Shown one piece after another: positions 14,287-27,610 of a DNA stretch of 64,000 nt; positions within the stretch are counted from its first letter, which is position 1; each line of letters opens with the position of its first letter. The notes under the pieces were generated by a model. It was given only the letters and a program-made list of their open reading frames with translations. It was not told the origin of the DNA and did no database searches. Where the stretch lies: the NCBI RefSeq assembly GCF_021018805.1, contig NC_086248.1, positions 24,622,922 through 24,686,921 on the forward strand. Reading direction: 5' to 3'. Position numbers and translations under genes: made by a program. Source of the DNA: Prinia subflava. Lineage: Eukaryota > Chordata > Aves > Passeriformes > Cisticolidae.

Positions 14287-16262
14287 AAGCCACTGTCAAG
14301 GCTCTAAGCTGGGGAGTTTTTCCCTGCTCCCTCAGACCCTCGGAGGCACTGCCGGCCTTTTCCCAGCCACCACGAACCGGGCCTAGAAGGGAAGACCAGC
14401 AGCCAGACGCCAACAAGAACTGGCAATATTAAAAGCATGGGTGATTCAACTAGTCTCAATAATAAATCATTTACATAGTATCTAGGATATTGTTTTAAGT
14501 CAAAAGGACAAGATAACAAACTAACAGTTAATTAAAGCAGACTGAGGTCCAAGTATTTTTATGTTTGGAAACTTTCTACTGACACTCAGTAGTTCATCTG
14601 TTCCATGGATATAAACCCATAAAAAAGTTTAGCTGGAGTTAAGGTCTTTTACACCCTTTTGCTTTCCACTGACCTTTTCAGAATACATTCTACTACCTTC
14701 AGCCTGTGAGGTAGCTGGTTTTTTCAGTATTTCCAGCCTGCAGATGATATTAAAGCCAAATGTGGATGAAAAACTTTCATAGTAAACAATTTTATCATCA
14801 GCTATGTTAGCTGATGCTGAGAGAAACACTTAAGGAAAAGTAAGTGAAAGCAATGGTCCATATTTACATAAATGCCAGTGTACAACAGAGAGGGAGATTT
14901 CTATATCTATGTATATGTGCAGTGCACATTTGCTGCATTATTCAATGAAGATTCCAGATGCTGGAGTTGCAAATGCTCTAGGAAGAGCTGGCAAAACAAG
15001 AATTATTGTCTTATCACAGTGCTGTATCCTAAGCCATGTTAAACTGAATATCCATGCAAATGTTAGCCAAAACTATTACAAGATAAAAAAACTTATCAAC
15101 TCAATATGTTACTCAATACAAAACACTTAAAACACAAATAATGTGTTATATATACAATCTTAAAACATGGTACATATTATAATGGAAACAGTGTACACAA
15201 TATTATTTGCATCAGTTTCATTGTACTTTTGCAGCTTCATTTAGATAGATTTTTTTAATACAGAAATTTCGATAAGCACTTCTGATTTCAGTGTCATCGA
15301 ACTAATGAGAGATCTTTGCAGTCAAACCCTTGCAATTTAAATTTATTTACTTACTTTTTTACTTACTATTTTACTTATTACTTGCTTTATTTGTAGAGAG
15401 GGAGAATGGGACTGTATACTCAAAGGAACCTGGAGAATGTATGACCAGATAAACTTGTAATAAATAAAATCTCTGTACTTGTGAGCAAAACATAGTATAG
15501 AAGTCCAGTAATTCTGTATGTTGTTCAAATTGCTAAATATTCTGGTCCAAAGTATCTTCTGCCATCTAGTGGGAAAAGCGCCTCACAGGCTGCCTTCAGG
15601 CTCACTGCTTCCATGCCACTCCGAAAAGCCACTTGCACTGACTGGAAAAGCAAAACTATAAGCAAAAAGTATATATATATACACTTATATATACACTTAC
15701 CATATATAAAAGTATATGTAAAAACAAAAGTATAACTGTTTTAGCACAAAAACAGACTCACTTCAGAAACCTTCTTTGAGATAAATGCCCACCCAGAAAA
15801 TTAGTCGTTAATATTGGCTTCTATAAATGCAAAATTTAGACATTGGATGGGTTTATTATCATAACTTTATCACTTGAAGTGCTTCAGAGCATAATTTAAT
15901 TTAAGCATATCAAGTATGTTCCAAGGACCAAAGCATCATAATATCAGGCAATCTGAAGGAGGAATCCAAAATAATAGCTTCAGTTTCAACTAGAGTCTGA
16001 GATGGTTTGCTGTCAAAATGCAAAGGATTAAAAGACAGTGTACCTATATACTGGTTAGAATATCTTTCAAATAATGGTACAGTGCTTTCAAGAACCCTCC
16101 CAGTTTCTTGTAGATGGTTACATACAGTAAATTCCACCAAAAAAAACCAAAAAAAAAGCCCTCCAGTATATAATGAGATGCAATTTTTACAACCTTTAAT
16201 CTGAACAATGCCAGAAGATAAAATAATTGTAGCATAGCTAAGAATTAGTTTTCCTCTTAGCT
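14287..16262. other. Intergenic, nothing recognised
   Basis: AT-rich with a TA-type simple repeat. The GC-richer 14287-14430 just past the solo LTR shows no tRNA primer-binding site or gag-like frame that I can identify. Confidence 0.5.
15669..15720. repeat. AT-rich (TA)n with ACACTTA steps
   Basis: Alternating TATATA and ATACACTTA blocks form a simple repeat. Confidence 0.8.
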
Positions 16263-16600
16263 GGTCTTCACAGAATCACAGACTCAATTAGGTTGGAAAA
16301 GACCTCTGAGATCATTGAGTCCAGTCTATGACTGAACACCACCTTGTCAACTAGACCATGGCACTGAGTGCACATCCAGTCTTAGACATTTCCAGAGAAA
16401 AGACTCCAACAACCCCTCTTCCAATGCCTAATCACACTTTCCATGAAGAAATTCTTCCCAATATCCAATTTAAACATCCCCTGGCACAGTTTAAGACTGT
16501 GTCCTCTGGTCCTATCACTGGTTCCCTAGGAGAAAAGGCCAACCCCTACATGGCTACCTTCCTTCAGGAAGTTGTAGATCCCTTCCAAGGGATTTAATAT
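16263..16600 (-). mobile_element. CR1 LINE 3' end fragment
   Basis: The plus strand reads the antisense of a CR1 tail: it begins with TCACAGAATCACAGA and then GGTTGGAAAAGACCTCTGAG, the usual start of an antisense avian CR1. It runs through the C-terminal ORF2 and 3' UTR region to about 16600. The 3' terminus of the element is therefore at the left end and it lies on the minus strand. It is 5'-truncated, as almost all CR1 copies are. Confidence 0.85.
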
Positions 16601-17099
16601 CTCAGACACACAGATCAGAACGGTCAGTCCTAAGAGACAATATATTCTTGTATTTACATTCACAGTCACAATCTTGACCTTAATGTGTAGCCTGGAAAGC
16701 TGTCTTTGCTGGAGAAAAGTGACAGGAACCCAATAAACCTCCTTCAACATTCCTCCACATTCCCACAGGAATAAAGGAAATGCAGCTTAAGTCATTAAAG
16801 ACTGTCCAAAGAGAAGGGCCAATGCTAGATTCAGGAGCTCTGGATTCAGCAGTGAAGGGGTTGTTCTCATTCACGTCTGACTTTGAAGAATGTTCAGGCC
16901 TATCCAAATTGGAGATTTTATCCTCATTGTGTCACTGAATGGAGACGTGTTATTTCTCTGAACACTGAGAGGTGTTATTTCTCACTGACACCAGAAATGG
17001 GCCAAATTCCATCCACAAGGCCACACCTGCACGATGAAGGTGTAAGAGACCCTTTCTGGTGTCACAGCAACAGCCATTAGGAAAGAGTTTGTACGGCAG

Positions 17100-18005
17100 G
17101 CTGGCCCCAACCCTCACCCACACTTCCATGCATATGCCCCTGAGCCAGCAGGACCAGGGACAAAATAGAACATACTGGAGCGAGAAAGCCCATGGATTGA
17201 GATGAAGACAGGGAGACCAATTACCAAGCATTTTCCTGGGCAAAACAGATTCAACCTGGGGGATTTAATGTCAATTAAATTAACAATTTAATAACTGATC
17301 CAGAAAAGTTGAGGAAAAGGCAAAAATAAAAGGAGGGAAAAAGCCACCTGTCATCCTCTCCCAGCCTCAGCTCCTCTTCAGGCACCTCTCCTCCCCACAG
17401 CTGGCCCCCATGTCACTTCTGCCCTCCGGTCCTTTTTTCTCTCTCCTTGTTCTTGCTGCAGGTCCATCAGTCCCTTTAGAGGTGATGGGTGGCACAGGGG
17501 ATGAGGCTCAGTTCACAGTGGTTCCTCTCTGCCAATCCTACCTCCTTTCAGCTTCACTGTGCTCTGGCATGTCCCCTCCGTGGGCCGCAGTGCCTCTGGG
17601 GTGTGCCTGCTCTGCCATAGTGTACGTCCTGCTCCTCTGAACTTGTGTTCCCTCTGCTGTCCTTTCCTCGGTTCCCTCCTCCTCCTCTGTCCCCATCTCT
17701 CCATCCCCCCTGGGTGTCCCGCAGTGTTTTCTCCCTTCTTGAATACCTGCTCCCACGGTGCTCCCACCCTGGCCTGGCCCAGCCACGCCCTGCAGTGGGC
17801 GGTTGGATCCGGCTGGAACTGGCTGTGTCCGGCTGGAACCAGCTGTGTCTGGCTGGAACCGGCTGTGTCCAGCTGGAACCAGCTGTGTCTGGCTGGAACC
17901 GGCTGTGTCCAGCTGGAACCAGCTGTGTCTGGCTGGAACCAGATGTGTCTGGCTGGGACAGCCCCGGCCTCCCCTCATGGAGCTCCGCAGCCCTCACTGG
18001 GAGCC
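17100..18005 (-). mobile_element. GC-rich LTR-like avian repeat containing a minisatellite
   Basis: This block is much richer in G and C than its surroundings. The plus strand at 17240-17345 (GGGCAAAACAGATTCAACCT, then an AATTAAATTAAC run) is, in reverse complement, the polyadenylation region of an abundant avian LTR-type repeat I recognise but cannot name. From there to 18005 come proline/serine-rich open frames on all strands, produced by composition, and a 20-bp minisatellite. The boundaries are approximate; I could not define terminal repeats or a target duplication. Confidence 0.45.
17811..17950. repeat. Minisatellite, seven 20-bp units (higher-order 40 bp)
   Basis: Seven head-to-tail units vary around GGCTGGAACCAGCTGTGTCT, followed by a partial unit. 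Units at 17851-17890 and 17891-17930 are identical 40-bp pairs, so expansion probably occurred as dimers. Most units have a CAGCTG E-box core, and several contain the inverted repeat AGCTGG-AA-CCAGCT. Because 20 is not a multiple of three, the array stays open in several frames, which explains the 147-149-residue open frames here. Confidence 0.95.
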
Positions 18006-21000
18006 TAATATCAATCTAGATTGCAATTAGCTATCTTTTATAATATTGAAAGTAGCAGTAAAGGAAATCATACATACTACGTGGGAAGGTTATTGCAGTA
18101 AAAATAAAATTAATCCTACCATAAGGCTAACCATACATGTGTAGGTTGCATTGTTTGTTTTTCCTCAATGGGGTCCCTAGTAACTAAAAGCATCAGGGAA
18201 ATATGTGTTTACTGTTCCTGTCTGGCTCAAACCCACATTTTTTTAAACGGCACAATGGCCCAAGCATTTACTCTAAATCTTGCAAACAAATGTAAAAACA
18301 ACAACAAAAAAAATCAAATATACTGGCTGAACGTTTTTTTCTGGGTGATAAAGCATCTCTGCCTCGGATATGGCAGCAGAATCCAGCTCTCTTCTCTATG
18401 GCCATCTTTCCAATTCTCTAATTCTGAAACAGGGCCAAGAAAAACACCTGAACTTTAGTTTTTAAGTCCCTGTGTACTCCACAGCTCTACAGTTCCACAG
18501 GAACAATTCTGTTTCAAGTGGCCATGTAAGGTTGGGGGTAAGCAGGTTCAGTGGAGGCATACCAGAACACAACTTGAGTTAGCATGGAACATTCAGATGA
18601 GGATTACCTAACTGCCCTGAATGCCAAGGGGAAGGAAGAGATGAAACAAAGTGCTCTATATTGACATCTGAACTTCACGTCACATATTTCTTCTGCCAGA
18701 AAATGACCAGAAGAAAATGAAAGGGACAGGCAAAGTTGAATTAGCTTTTGTCTCAAAGTTGCTGTCCTCACAAAAGTCATACAGACAGGTACACTTTCCA
18801 CTGAGGAGCTTCTCAAGCAATTTACAATTACTGTGCTTCGCAGATGTAACATTATAGAAAACACCCAATTTGTTAGTGGGCCTTAAAGTGATGGACTTGT
18901 TCAGAGCATACCAAAAGCCAAAGGTCAGCACAGAAATATTTGGGAGATTCATCTGGCGTGTGAATACCTGCTACAGGTGATACAGCTCATGCTTGATTTA
19001 GAGCAGAGCCTCAACTGCCTATCTTCCACATCCACAGTGAGCACTTCTTTCTATTTGCTATTTTTCACTGGCAAAAAACCCTAGACATAAGCTACCTATG
19101 CAGCTGGCCTGAATTAGGACTTTGACTCCAGAAGAAGAAATATAGATGAGAAGAGATTTGGATCTGGCACTAGCACAAGCACAGCAGATTAGGAACAGCA
19201 CAATAATATTAATGTTACTTAAAGATATAGATCAAAACAAATTTACAGTTAAAACTGCTAGCAAAACACAAAAGGGAATCCAATTTCAGCATAAAGTCTG
19301 TAGAAAAAATACTATTATTTTAAATATTTTCATATCCATTGAGACTTTTTTTTGGTTAAACATTCAACCATATATGAACTGAACTAGCTTGCTGTTTGAG
19401 GATAATTACAAATCTTTAAGAGAGAAGTACAAATACTATTCTCAAATAACATAATGACCAGTGGAGGCTACAAACAGTTTTTCTTCTGAAAACTAAGTAA
19501 AAACAAAACAAAACAAACCCCAAACAAAACAAACAAAACAAACAAACAGATTAAAGGCCCCAAAATAATAGAAACAACTAGTTTGTTCCATGACCTGTAA
19601 GTTGTTTCAATTCATGAAACATGTTTTGAAGTGAACATGTCACTTCAATTTTCTGTTCCTCTGAGAGCGTTGTTAAATTGAAGTGTTGCAACTGTGTCTG
19701 ATACATTGCAAAGCTTCATAAGGCAAGATGTTTAATATGTGCTAAAATTGACTGAGAAGAAAGTGTGGAAACAGAAATCAAAACTTCATGGCTTCCCTTA
19801 GCTTCTGCCACAAATGAAAAGGCAGTCAAGAGAGAAAATCAAATGCATCAAGTTTATGTCTTGATTAACTTGGTATGATTGCATGGGTATATTGGGAAAA
19901 AAGAGATTGCTGTCTCATTTATAATTTATAATGTGATCATAGAATTAGAGATAATGTTGCAAATCATTCTGATGAAGCAGAAATAAAGGCCTATACTTCA
20001 TCTTAAAACTTATGTTTTTCCCTTGATTCTTTTGCCTGATCAACCAGCTCTAATTTTTCTTATTTACATTTAGAATTAAACAACTCTAATTAGTACTAAG
20101 TCTTCCTCCTTATTTTTCTGACTCACCAGCAATCAGTTTCAAAGCATATTTTAACAGGGATAAGATAAAGGTGTCATAGTGGGATGGGGATCTAGGAAGT
20201 CTTCCTTCTTGCATCAGAAAATGCAAACGATTGCTGTCTTCCCACACTTGAGCAACCATATCTTTATATTCTCATACAGAGCTGGAACTACTTTCCCTTG
20301 AAGTATTGATTACATCAAAAGAGAACTTAAAAAAAATCAAGACAACTCTAGCTTTCTGCAGCATGTGCTAAATTTCTCTGTGTTGAAAATGGCCATCAGG
20401 TTTCTACCCTGAGTTCTAATTTGACTGCAGCAAACAATTTCAGGATAAATAATAGGCAGAATTTGAAAATGCAGTCCACTAGAAGTTTACCTTAGAGAAT
20501 TTTTTTTTCTAAAGGAATTGCAATAACTATTTTGTAGTTTTTTATTTATGCAGTGCTTACTTTAGCATATACATAAAAAATAGTAATAACCACTAAAAGC
20601 AAGAGCATAAACTGACCTCTAAGCTCCACAAGAGTGAGACTGAACAAGAGCTGCTCATAACTGTATTTTTAATTACATTCACTTTTTAATTACCATTTAA
20701 TCAAACAAATGTCTTTTATAATAGTTCCAACATCCTCTTAAGCAATCAGTGATTTTTTTTTATATACAACCTTACCAAAAAGGTCACAACAAAAGTAAGC
20801 CATTAACTTATCACAGATAAGTCTGGAAGTAATTATGTAAAGCCAAACAAATCCTGACAGATGAATTAAACAAATCAGAGTTCATTGTTAGAAGAACTAG
20901 AGCCTGACCCAGTAACCTCATGTGTTTGTTCCTCAGATTCCATGAGAAGAGAAAGAAGTCCTCAGAAATCCAAGATAAGAAAGATTAGTACTAAACATAT

Positions 21001-21257
21001 TTATTAGCATGGCAGTTTTTCATGACCAAGGAGAGCTGGACTCTATTGTAGTAGACAGACATTGTAGAGACACAAAGCAGCATGCATAGTGCCATTGTTA
21101 GAAAGTTACTCAGATAGTTGACCTTAAATTTATCCAAACTAGAAATCAACTGTTTAAAAAAAGGTCTTTTTAAAAAAAATAAATTCTAAACTTTTGAAAA
21201 TTTCATTAGAATAATGAAAGAAGTTCTTTACGTAGATATTTAGATCCAATCCTAAAA
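18006..21257. other. Intergenic, nothing recognised apart from a simple repeat
   Basis: AT-rich unique-looking DNA. All frames are under 100 codons and lack family features. Confidence 0.5.
19501..19549. repeat. A/C-rich (AAAC)-type tract
   Basis: Irregular AAAC/AAAAC repeats with one CCCC. The opposite strand is G/T-rich. Confidence 0.9.
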
Positions 21258-21310
21258 TTGTCCTTGTGGGTCCCTTCCAACTGAGATTAAATATTCTGTG
21301 ATGCTACGAC
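21258..21310 (+). mobile_element. CR1 LINE extreme 3' tail
   Basis: About 50 bases read CCTTGTGGGTCCCTTCCAAC followed by ATATTCTGTGATGCTACGA, a degraded CR1 terminal octamer repeat. The short length fits strong 5' truncation at insertion. Confidence 0.7.
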
Positions 21311-21434
21311 TGCTCCATTTCTCATCTGACTGGATGTAATTGGGGTTTGGAGGGCTGTGAGTTTTTGCTTGCTTTGAAGAGACTTTAGAATTTTATTTAC
21401 ATTTCAGAAAAATATATGTATTTAAGCAAGGCAT

Positions 21435-21503
21435 CTCTCTCTTTTTTTCTTTTTTTTTTGTCTTTTTTTTTTTTTTTTTTTTTTGTCTTTTTTTTTTTTT
21501 GTC
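21435..21503. repeat. Poly-T tract with regular GTC interruptions
   Basis: Runs of T are separated by single TTTGTC steps (at about 21460, 21485 and 21501). The complementary strand is a polypurine-like A-rich run. Confidence 0.9.
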
Positions 21504-24500
21504 TGCTAATACTTTTAACAGGAAAATCATTTTATGATGCCTACCATGTGATAAACAATATTTGAGGAGCCAGTTTTATTTGCTTTCATAACACCACAAT
21601 CACCCTTGGTCAATGATTATGGTTATCTGAAGACATATACTAAAAAGCTAATACAAACTCAGAGTTGCTTATTGTGAGATCAAATGACTCAAAATCTGCT
21701 GTTTAATCAAGCTTGAAATTAGGAATCAAACCTTTGCTTAATTTGAATCAGTGAAACATCCTCTAAAACCTGTCTGGGATGAAGGTCTGATTTTTGTTTT
21801 CTGAGGTTCCTTTTGCACAAGATACAAGCAGTAAAGATGCTGCAGCTCAGTGCAATGCCTGTCTTATTATTACAAGCACAATTTATTTTTTTAGGATTAT
21901 GTTTGACTTCCTCTCTTAGCTTAGACATAAAACAAAATAGATATTTCAGCCACTGGGAACCAAAGCCCCTACACATAAGTAATCTCCGTAGCAATTTAAA
22001 GGTATAATTTTCATAGTGTGGGTTCACAAGCATTCAGAAACCCCTTACAAAACAATTGCATTGGAAAGTACAATAATTTTTAGTTCATATAGGTCAACAG
22101 GTTGATTTCAGAAAGTTAGAATCAAAAGATGGAAGGTTTCTGCCCAAGGACATTGGATTTTCAATAGTAAAACTGATAAAGAAATTTGAAATTTTGTACA
22201 CCAGATGGCAATGTATTCTTAAAAATGGCCAAATGAACTGTTTCATGGAGATCATTAGATCATTGCTGCTTATTACTGAGTACTTAACCTGGTAATAAGA
22301 CCAACTCAGAAGATGTTGATCCAACTGCTCTGATGTGCAGATTCCACCTGACTCTCCAGCTAAAACTCTCAGCAAAGATCTCTTTTCTAAAGGGTAGAAG
22401 TTCTACTTCCTATTTTAAAAGGTAATTTTTAGTGTTAGATACTCCTGTTACTCCAAGCTGAAATTTCAGGTTTATATGAACACTTGTATTTTAGGCACTT
22501 TTCTTTTGAGTATTTTTAAAATGAAAATGTCTGATGAAAAAGATACTCAGAACAAAATGCTGTAGTAGAAGAGCATTAGTATTCAGATGCAAGTCAGCAA
22601 GTCTACAGGGGTTCATCTGACAGCATTCAACTTCATACTAAACCTTGTAATCTCTAAGAAGTTTTCAAAGAAGGGTGCCTAGCAATATTCAGCAGAAAAA
22701 GAGGTCAAGATCTATGTGAAAACCTAACATTTCCCTTCTATGTGAAAAATTAAAAAAAACCCTCTAGGATGTATTTCTTAGTTTTTTTCTTCCCAGCCAT
22801 AACACAACTAAGAGCTAGACCACACTGGAACAAGCTTTGCCTGATGACTGGGTGTTTTACAATCCTGGAAAGAGAGGCTGAATCCTAAAAATCAAATTAA
22901 TTATTTAGCAGACTTGCATAATAATTAAAACTTTCTCACAGAAATTCCTTTCTTCATCTCTGTGAAGTGACCTGTTTTTAGCCGTGTTCTTCCTGTGGAG
23001 AAGAAAACTGAAGTAAGATTGAAACACAGGGATAAGAACTACACCATTCCCCAGGAAGAGAAATCCAAACAAATGTTTGTTCCAGCAACTAAAATTTCAC
23101 CATCTCCAGACACAAACATTTTCTTTACAGTTCATGTGATCTTTGTCTCTCAGTAGCAATGACTTATGTGTTGTCAGACAATCAGTGTGGATCCAAGCTT
23201 CTTTCTCCAGATTCTTGATCAGATCTTACTTTTCTACAGTTATGGCTGGTAAACTCCCTGACTGTCTCCTTAAGAGTCCCATCTTTGTCATGCAGCTAGA
23301 AGTCAGTATGAATCCTGATTATCTCAACAGCCTCGTTTCACTGAAATTACAGGTTACTATCTTTGGCTTTTTACCAGCTTCACCCAGATAGACCATAACA
23401 CTGCTTGCCACAGATTTGTTTGTCCCATATCAGACAGGCTATTCGCATCCTAGGAAAAAGCCAAAATCCTTCTTTTTCCTTACAGCATCAATGCTCAAAG
23501 TGTCTTGTGTCTCAGGTGTCCTGATTCACAGCACATTCCAGACGTTCATTGAAAAACTGCGGGTCTCATTTTCTTCCTGAGTTATACCATGAATACGGGT
23601 TTTACGGCTACTTCAGCTTCCTAAGGTACTCATTGCCTTATGGTTATTTCAAGTCCACCTAAAATAACACCTTTTCTGCAAAGAAAGGCTTTTCAGGGTA
23701 ATATGTCCAAAAATTCTTTAACCACTTAAGAATACAATGGAAAATTGTGGGTTACATTTGTTTGTCTTAACTTTTGGAACCAAAATCTTGGGTTTGTGCA
23801 TGAAGTAAGGAACAAAACATCTCTTTGGGTTTTGTGGAACAAGACAAGAAAGACCCACTGAGGCTCTCAAAAATTTTAGGTGACAAATAATTTCCTTCTA
23901 AAACTGTTTTACTAGTAATCAGTGTCTGCATATTTAGCAGTACATATTTACCTCTTATCCAAATTTCCTAAGAGGTAGATATAACCTGAGGGTAAATCAT
24001 TATGGCTATGGAGACAAAAAGATCCAGTAGTTAAATCCTTTGCAGAGAATTGTGAACCTTTCATTCACTTGGAAGATCATACAACAAGCAAACCTCTCCC
24101 CAGCAAAAATTTTAAAAAAAATTAAAATCTTACCAGCATCTGAAGAGCTCACCTATTTGGAGCTGGTCTGAAAGCGTCTAAATATATGAAATACAAGCTC
24201 TCTGTGTCACTTATGGTTGTGATTCAGTGGCTGACCTCTGCCCACAGCTGTATACAGAGACATGTACACCACCTATTTTGGGTAACTCCCCATTTTATTG
24301 TGGGGTTTTGTTCTCCAGGTTTCCCACACTGTTTACAAGTTGTCATCTTGCTCCTGACATGCCAACCAACCAAGCCCCTTTGTTTCTCAGGAGCTTTGTG
24401 GCAGAGTATGAGTGAGCCCAGGGATGCTGCAGCAGACTGCCTGTGTGGGATCGCAGCAGTTCTTTCTGCATGTTATACTTCTAGGTCCTGTAAAGCTGCA

Positions 24501-24749
24501 ACAAATAAAATAACAATAAAGCCAATTCTGCTAAGAATGACAAGGCACCTTTCAAAATGTAACAGGTACCCTTCAAATGTCATAATTTTGAGACTAATAC
24601 AAACCTGGATTGATTATGTATTTAAATTCACCCTCCTTTCAGAAGCAGTTGATTCCAGGAGTAACATACCAGGAGCTATCATTAATACCGTGATGTGTCT
24701 CTCTTAAGTCATGACACATTTGTAGTAGGAACAGCTTAGGAAAAAAAAA

Positions 24750-24780
24750 CCAACCAACCAACCAACCAACCAACCAACCA
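24750..24780. repeat. (CCAA)n microsatellite
   Basis: Nearly eight perfect CCAA units after an A9 run. Confidence 0.95.
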
Positions 24781-24840
24781 CATACCTTTAAAATGAAAAG
24801 CTATGCACAAAAATATCCACTATTTACAAATTTAAAAGCC

Positions 24841-24960
24841 CCAAACAAGCAAAAAACAGAAAAACAAAAAACAAACAAACAAAACCCCAAACAAACAAAA
24901 AAAACCCCACCAAAAACAAACAAACAAAAAACCAAACACAACAAAACCCCAAAACACCCA
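24841..24960. repeat. A/C-rich low-complexity tract (AAAC with CCCC steps)
   Basis: About 120 bases of AAAC repeats with at least four C4 steps. The minus strand is G/T-rich with G4 runs. The open frames across it are composed of Lys, Asn, Thr and Pro (or Phe, Gly, Cys on the other strand) and are composition artefacts. Confidence 0.9.
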
Positions 24961-27334
24961 AACTCTAGCCCCCAAGCAAAATCTTACATTTTTAAAAGCA
25001 GGTTCATTTTCTTCTATTTTTACCATATATTAACAAACACAGTATTTTTGTCCTACTGTTTCTTTCTCAAAATATCATTCTCAGTTATTAAAAATTTGGG
25101 CTCAGAAACTGAGCAGCAAGGTATGCCATCTAATTTTCACTAACACAACTGCTGATTCCTCTTGCTTACTTGGTCAATAAATAACTAGGTTTCACCGATA
25201 TGAAGAATAATATCTTACAATCATTGGCATAAAAATACATTTACAAAATAAATTTTATGTTCCTGGACAGTGGAAACTACATATTGGTTTCAGCTAATGT
25301 ATACACATGTTGACCATATGGCTACATGTTTTAAGCCTGTCCTGAACACTTACAAGAATTTTCCAATAAATCCTCTGTGTTATTTTACCCTCTCTGCTTT
25401 GCCTAATACAAGAATTTCTTGATTTTATTTAAAAACCAGATATTTGTGAAGTGTCAGTTATAAATACTTGAAGACTATAGTGCACCCCACTGTGAATTGT
25501 ATCTCATCTATCCCAACCACTGTGTTTTAAAGATGATTTGTAAGCACAGTTCTAGAGCCCCTGTGCAAGCCAGGCTGTAAACAACTGTTTTATTACTGAA
25601 TATTTTGCCAAGATTAAAATTGCTAGTTTTCTTTGAAAGAAAAGAATAAAACTTTTTTACTGGAAATGCACGTGAAATTTAAGTTATCTGGTATTGACTG
25701 AATTTATTGCACTCTGACCTCCTGAATTTGCATGAATCAGTAGGTTCAAATGCTTGAAAAATATGTAGAAGGAAGCAAACTCATTAACTGAATCCCATAG
25801 TCCATAGAATGCTGTAATTTCCCTCTATTTAATTTCTACACTATTCTGAGTTCCATCAGCAGCTGCAAAAGAGTTCACAACTCTTGCCTGAAGTGAGACC
25901 TGCAAGGAGGAAATTCACATCACCAGACTTCAAGCTAGTAGGGAGACACGTGCACCTCCAAAGGGCAATCTGAAGGGGAGCAATGGATAACTTCCTATAG
26001 TAGTGTCTCTTTTTGGCATCGAGTTGAATTTAAGTTTTTCTCTTTGAAGATCTTCTCTTCTTTTAGGATTTTCTGTATATGGGAAGACAGAGACACTATT
26101 GTATATCTTAGGGGCATACCTACAATTTGACAACAGAGAATGTGCAATGCCTCCCCCTCAAAATATATTCTATAGATTATATTGCATTTTCATGGCTTCA
26201 GCTGAAGACACTTTCACTGGCTAGCAATATTATGACAGTCTGTCATCTGAACATAAAGCAGTATCTCATTTTCCTTTGAGAGCAAGTGTTTGTTTAGCCA
26301 CCTTTTGTTTCTATTGCTTGTTAAATAGGTGTTCTATTTAATGAAAATTAAAAAGAAGAACATATTATAGTGCAACCAGGTATGTTCTCATAACCATTTC
26401 ATTCTAGTCTTCAAAACCCCTGTGAAAAGAGTGACTGTCATCTATAGTAACATTAGTTCTTGAATCTTGCTCTTAAAAATGCACGATTGTACTGCAAATG
26501 CAAGTTCAAACAGTATACATCTTGATATAATCCAAAATTAATTCACAGAGGATCTATTTTTGTCCTAATCTTTTGGGGCATTGCTGACATGAATAAGAGG
26601 ATTTGGCTGTACAAAATTTTTCCTTCCTTTTAGGCACTTGTCCTTTAGTACAGTTGGGTTAGAGTACCCTATACCCTTATTTTGCTGCATAAGTAAAAAG
26701 CCTAAGTTCTAAATAATTGTTGACTTACCTGGGAAAACATTTACTAACAAATAAACCTTTGTTAGCAATAAGTGTATTGATCCTGCTGCTCAGTGGCTTG
26801 GTTGGACAGTGACATCCCTCAACGGAGCTGCCTGTTCTGAGCTTTTGGAAAGAAAAAAATGACCCTGGCGCAGTAAATATATCATGTGGGTCAGACAACT
26901 ACATTATCTGTGTTGCAAACACAAGTGTTAAGTGCATAATATATTAACTGTATGTTGTTAAACACAGAGCAATGGAAACTTGCATCTGACCATGTATGGT
27001 AAATTGGAGTTTATATTTCAGTTCATTTGCAAAGTACGGGAAGAGGAAGAGCCTACAATAAACACTTGTCCAGTTTGTTAAACATCATCAATAAATGACC
27101 CAGCAGTGCAATTCCTGTTTAAGGGTGTAATGTTCTTATGTACAGTCTCATGACAGAACAAAGTCAAATAAGCCAGGGGCCTCTACACAATTCTCTTGTG
27201 TCCTGTCACTCTTCTCACTGGTGTCCACATACAGCACATTGGCCCACTGCTGGGAACACCTATTGTCCAGGGTGTGATTGCTTCCAAGTGCAGTAAAGAA
27301 AACAGTGTTATCACTCAGCAGAGAATGCTCTTTG

Positions 27335-27610
27335 CCCATAACAAGTATTTAAGAATCAACAAGAGGAAGTACTTTTTCACACAACACATAATTACATTTT
27401 GGAACTCCTTGCCACAGGATGTTGCTAAGGCCAAAGCATAAATGGAGTTAAAGAAGAGATTAGAAAAATTCAGGGAGAAAGGGTCCACCAGTGGCTATTA
27501 AAATATGATGGTCCAGATGCTGCTTCCAATTCAGGAAATCCCTAAGCCATTGATTGCCAAAGCTGAGGCGAGACTAAGGGACGTGTAACAGTAGACAATG
27601 TTCAGTACTG
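27335..27610 (+). mobile_element. Ancient CR1/L3-like LINE 3' region
   Basis: The translation of 27330-27440 ends in YFFTQHIITFWNSLPQDVAK, matching the conserved C-terminus of CR1/L3 ORF2 (…FFT…WNSLP…). The following 3' UTR has the form 'gtccaccagtggctatta…atggtc' known from old reptilian CR1 copies. It is degraded and has no terminal octamer. It is related to the copy at 32630-33075. Confidence 0.65.

Larger units (their letters stand above)
21311..27334. other. Intergenic, nothing recognised apart from simple repeats
   Basis: It contains the T-rich, CCAA and AAAC tracts. A 173-codon plus frame at 24186-24707 has no recognisable motif and overlaps no splice-like structure, so I treat it as chance. 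Confidence 0.5.

Noticed and set aside
14287..14430. Retroviral internal region next to the solo LTR
   Set aside because: The sequence right after the target-like duplication shows no clear primer-binding site and no gag-like frame. The LTR appears to stand alone.
17811..17950. Possible CRISPR-like array
   Set aside because: The 20-bp units abut with no unique spacers, and the setting is a vertebrate genome. It is an ordinary minisatellite.
17538..18019. Several overlapping 120-149-codon open frames on both strands
   Set aside because: They arise from a GC-rich block and a 20-bp tandem repeat that stays open in several frames. No protein family is visible.
24186..24707. 173-codon plus-strand frame
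   Set aside because: It has no recognisable domain, ordinary local composition and no supporting signals. It is consistent with chance in 64 kb.
24832..25143. Lys/Asn/Thr-rich (plus) and Phe/Cys/Gly-rich (minus) open frames
   Set aside because: They are pure products of the AAAC/CCCC low-complexity tract.
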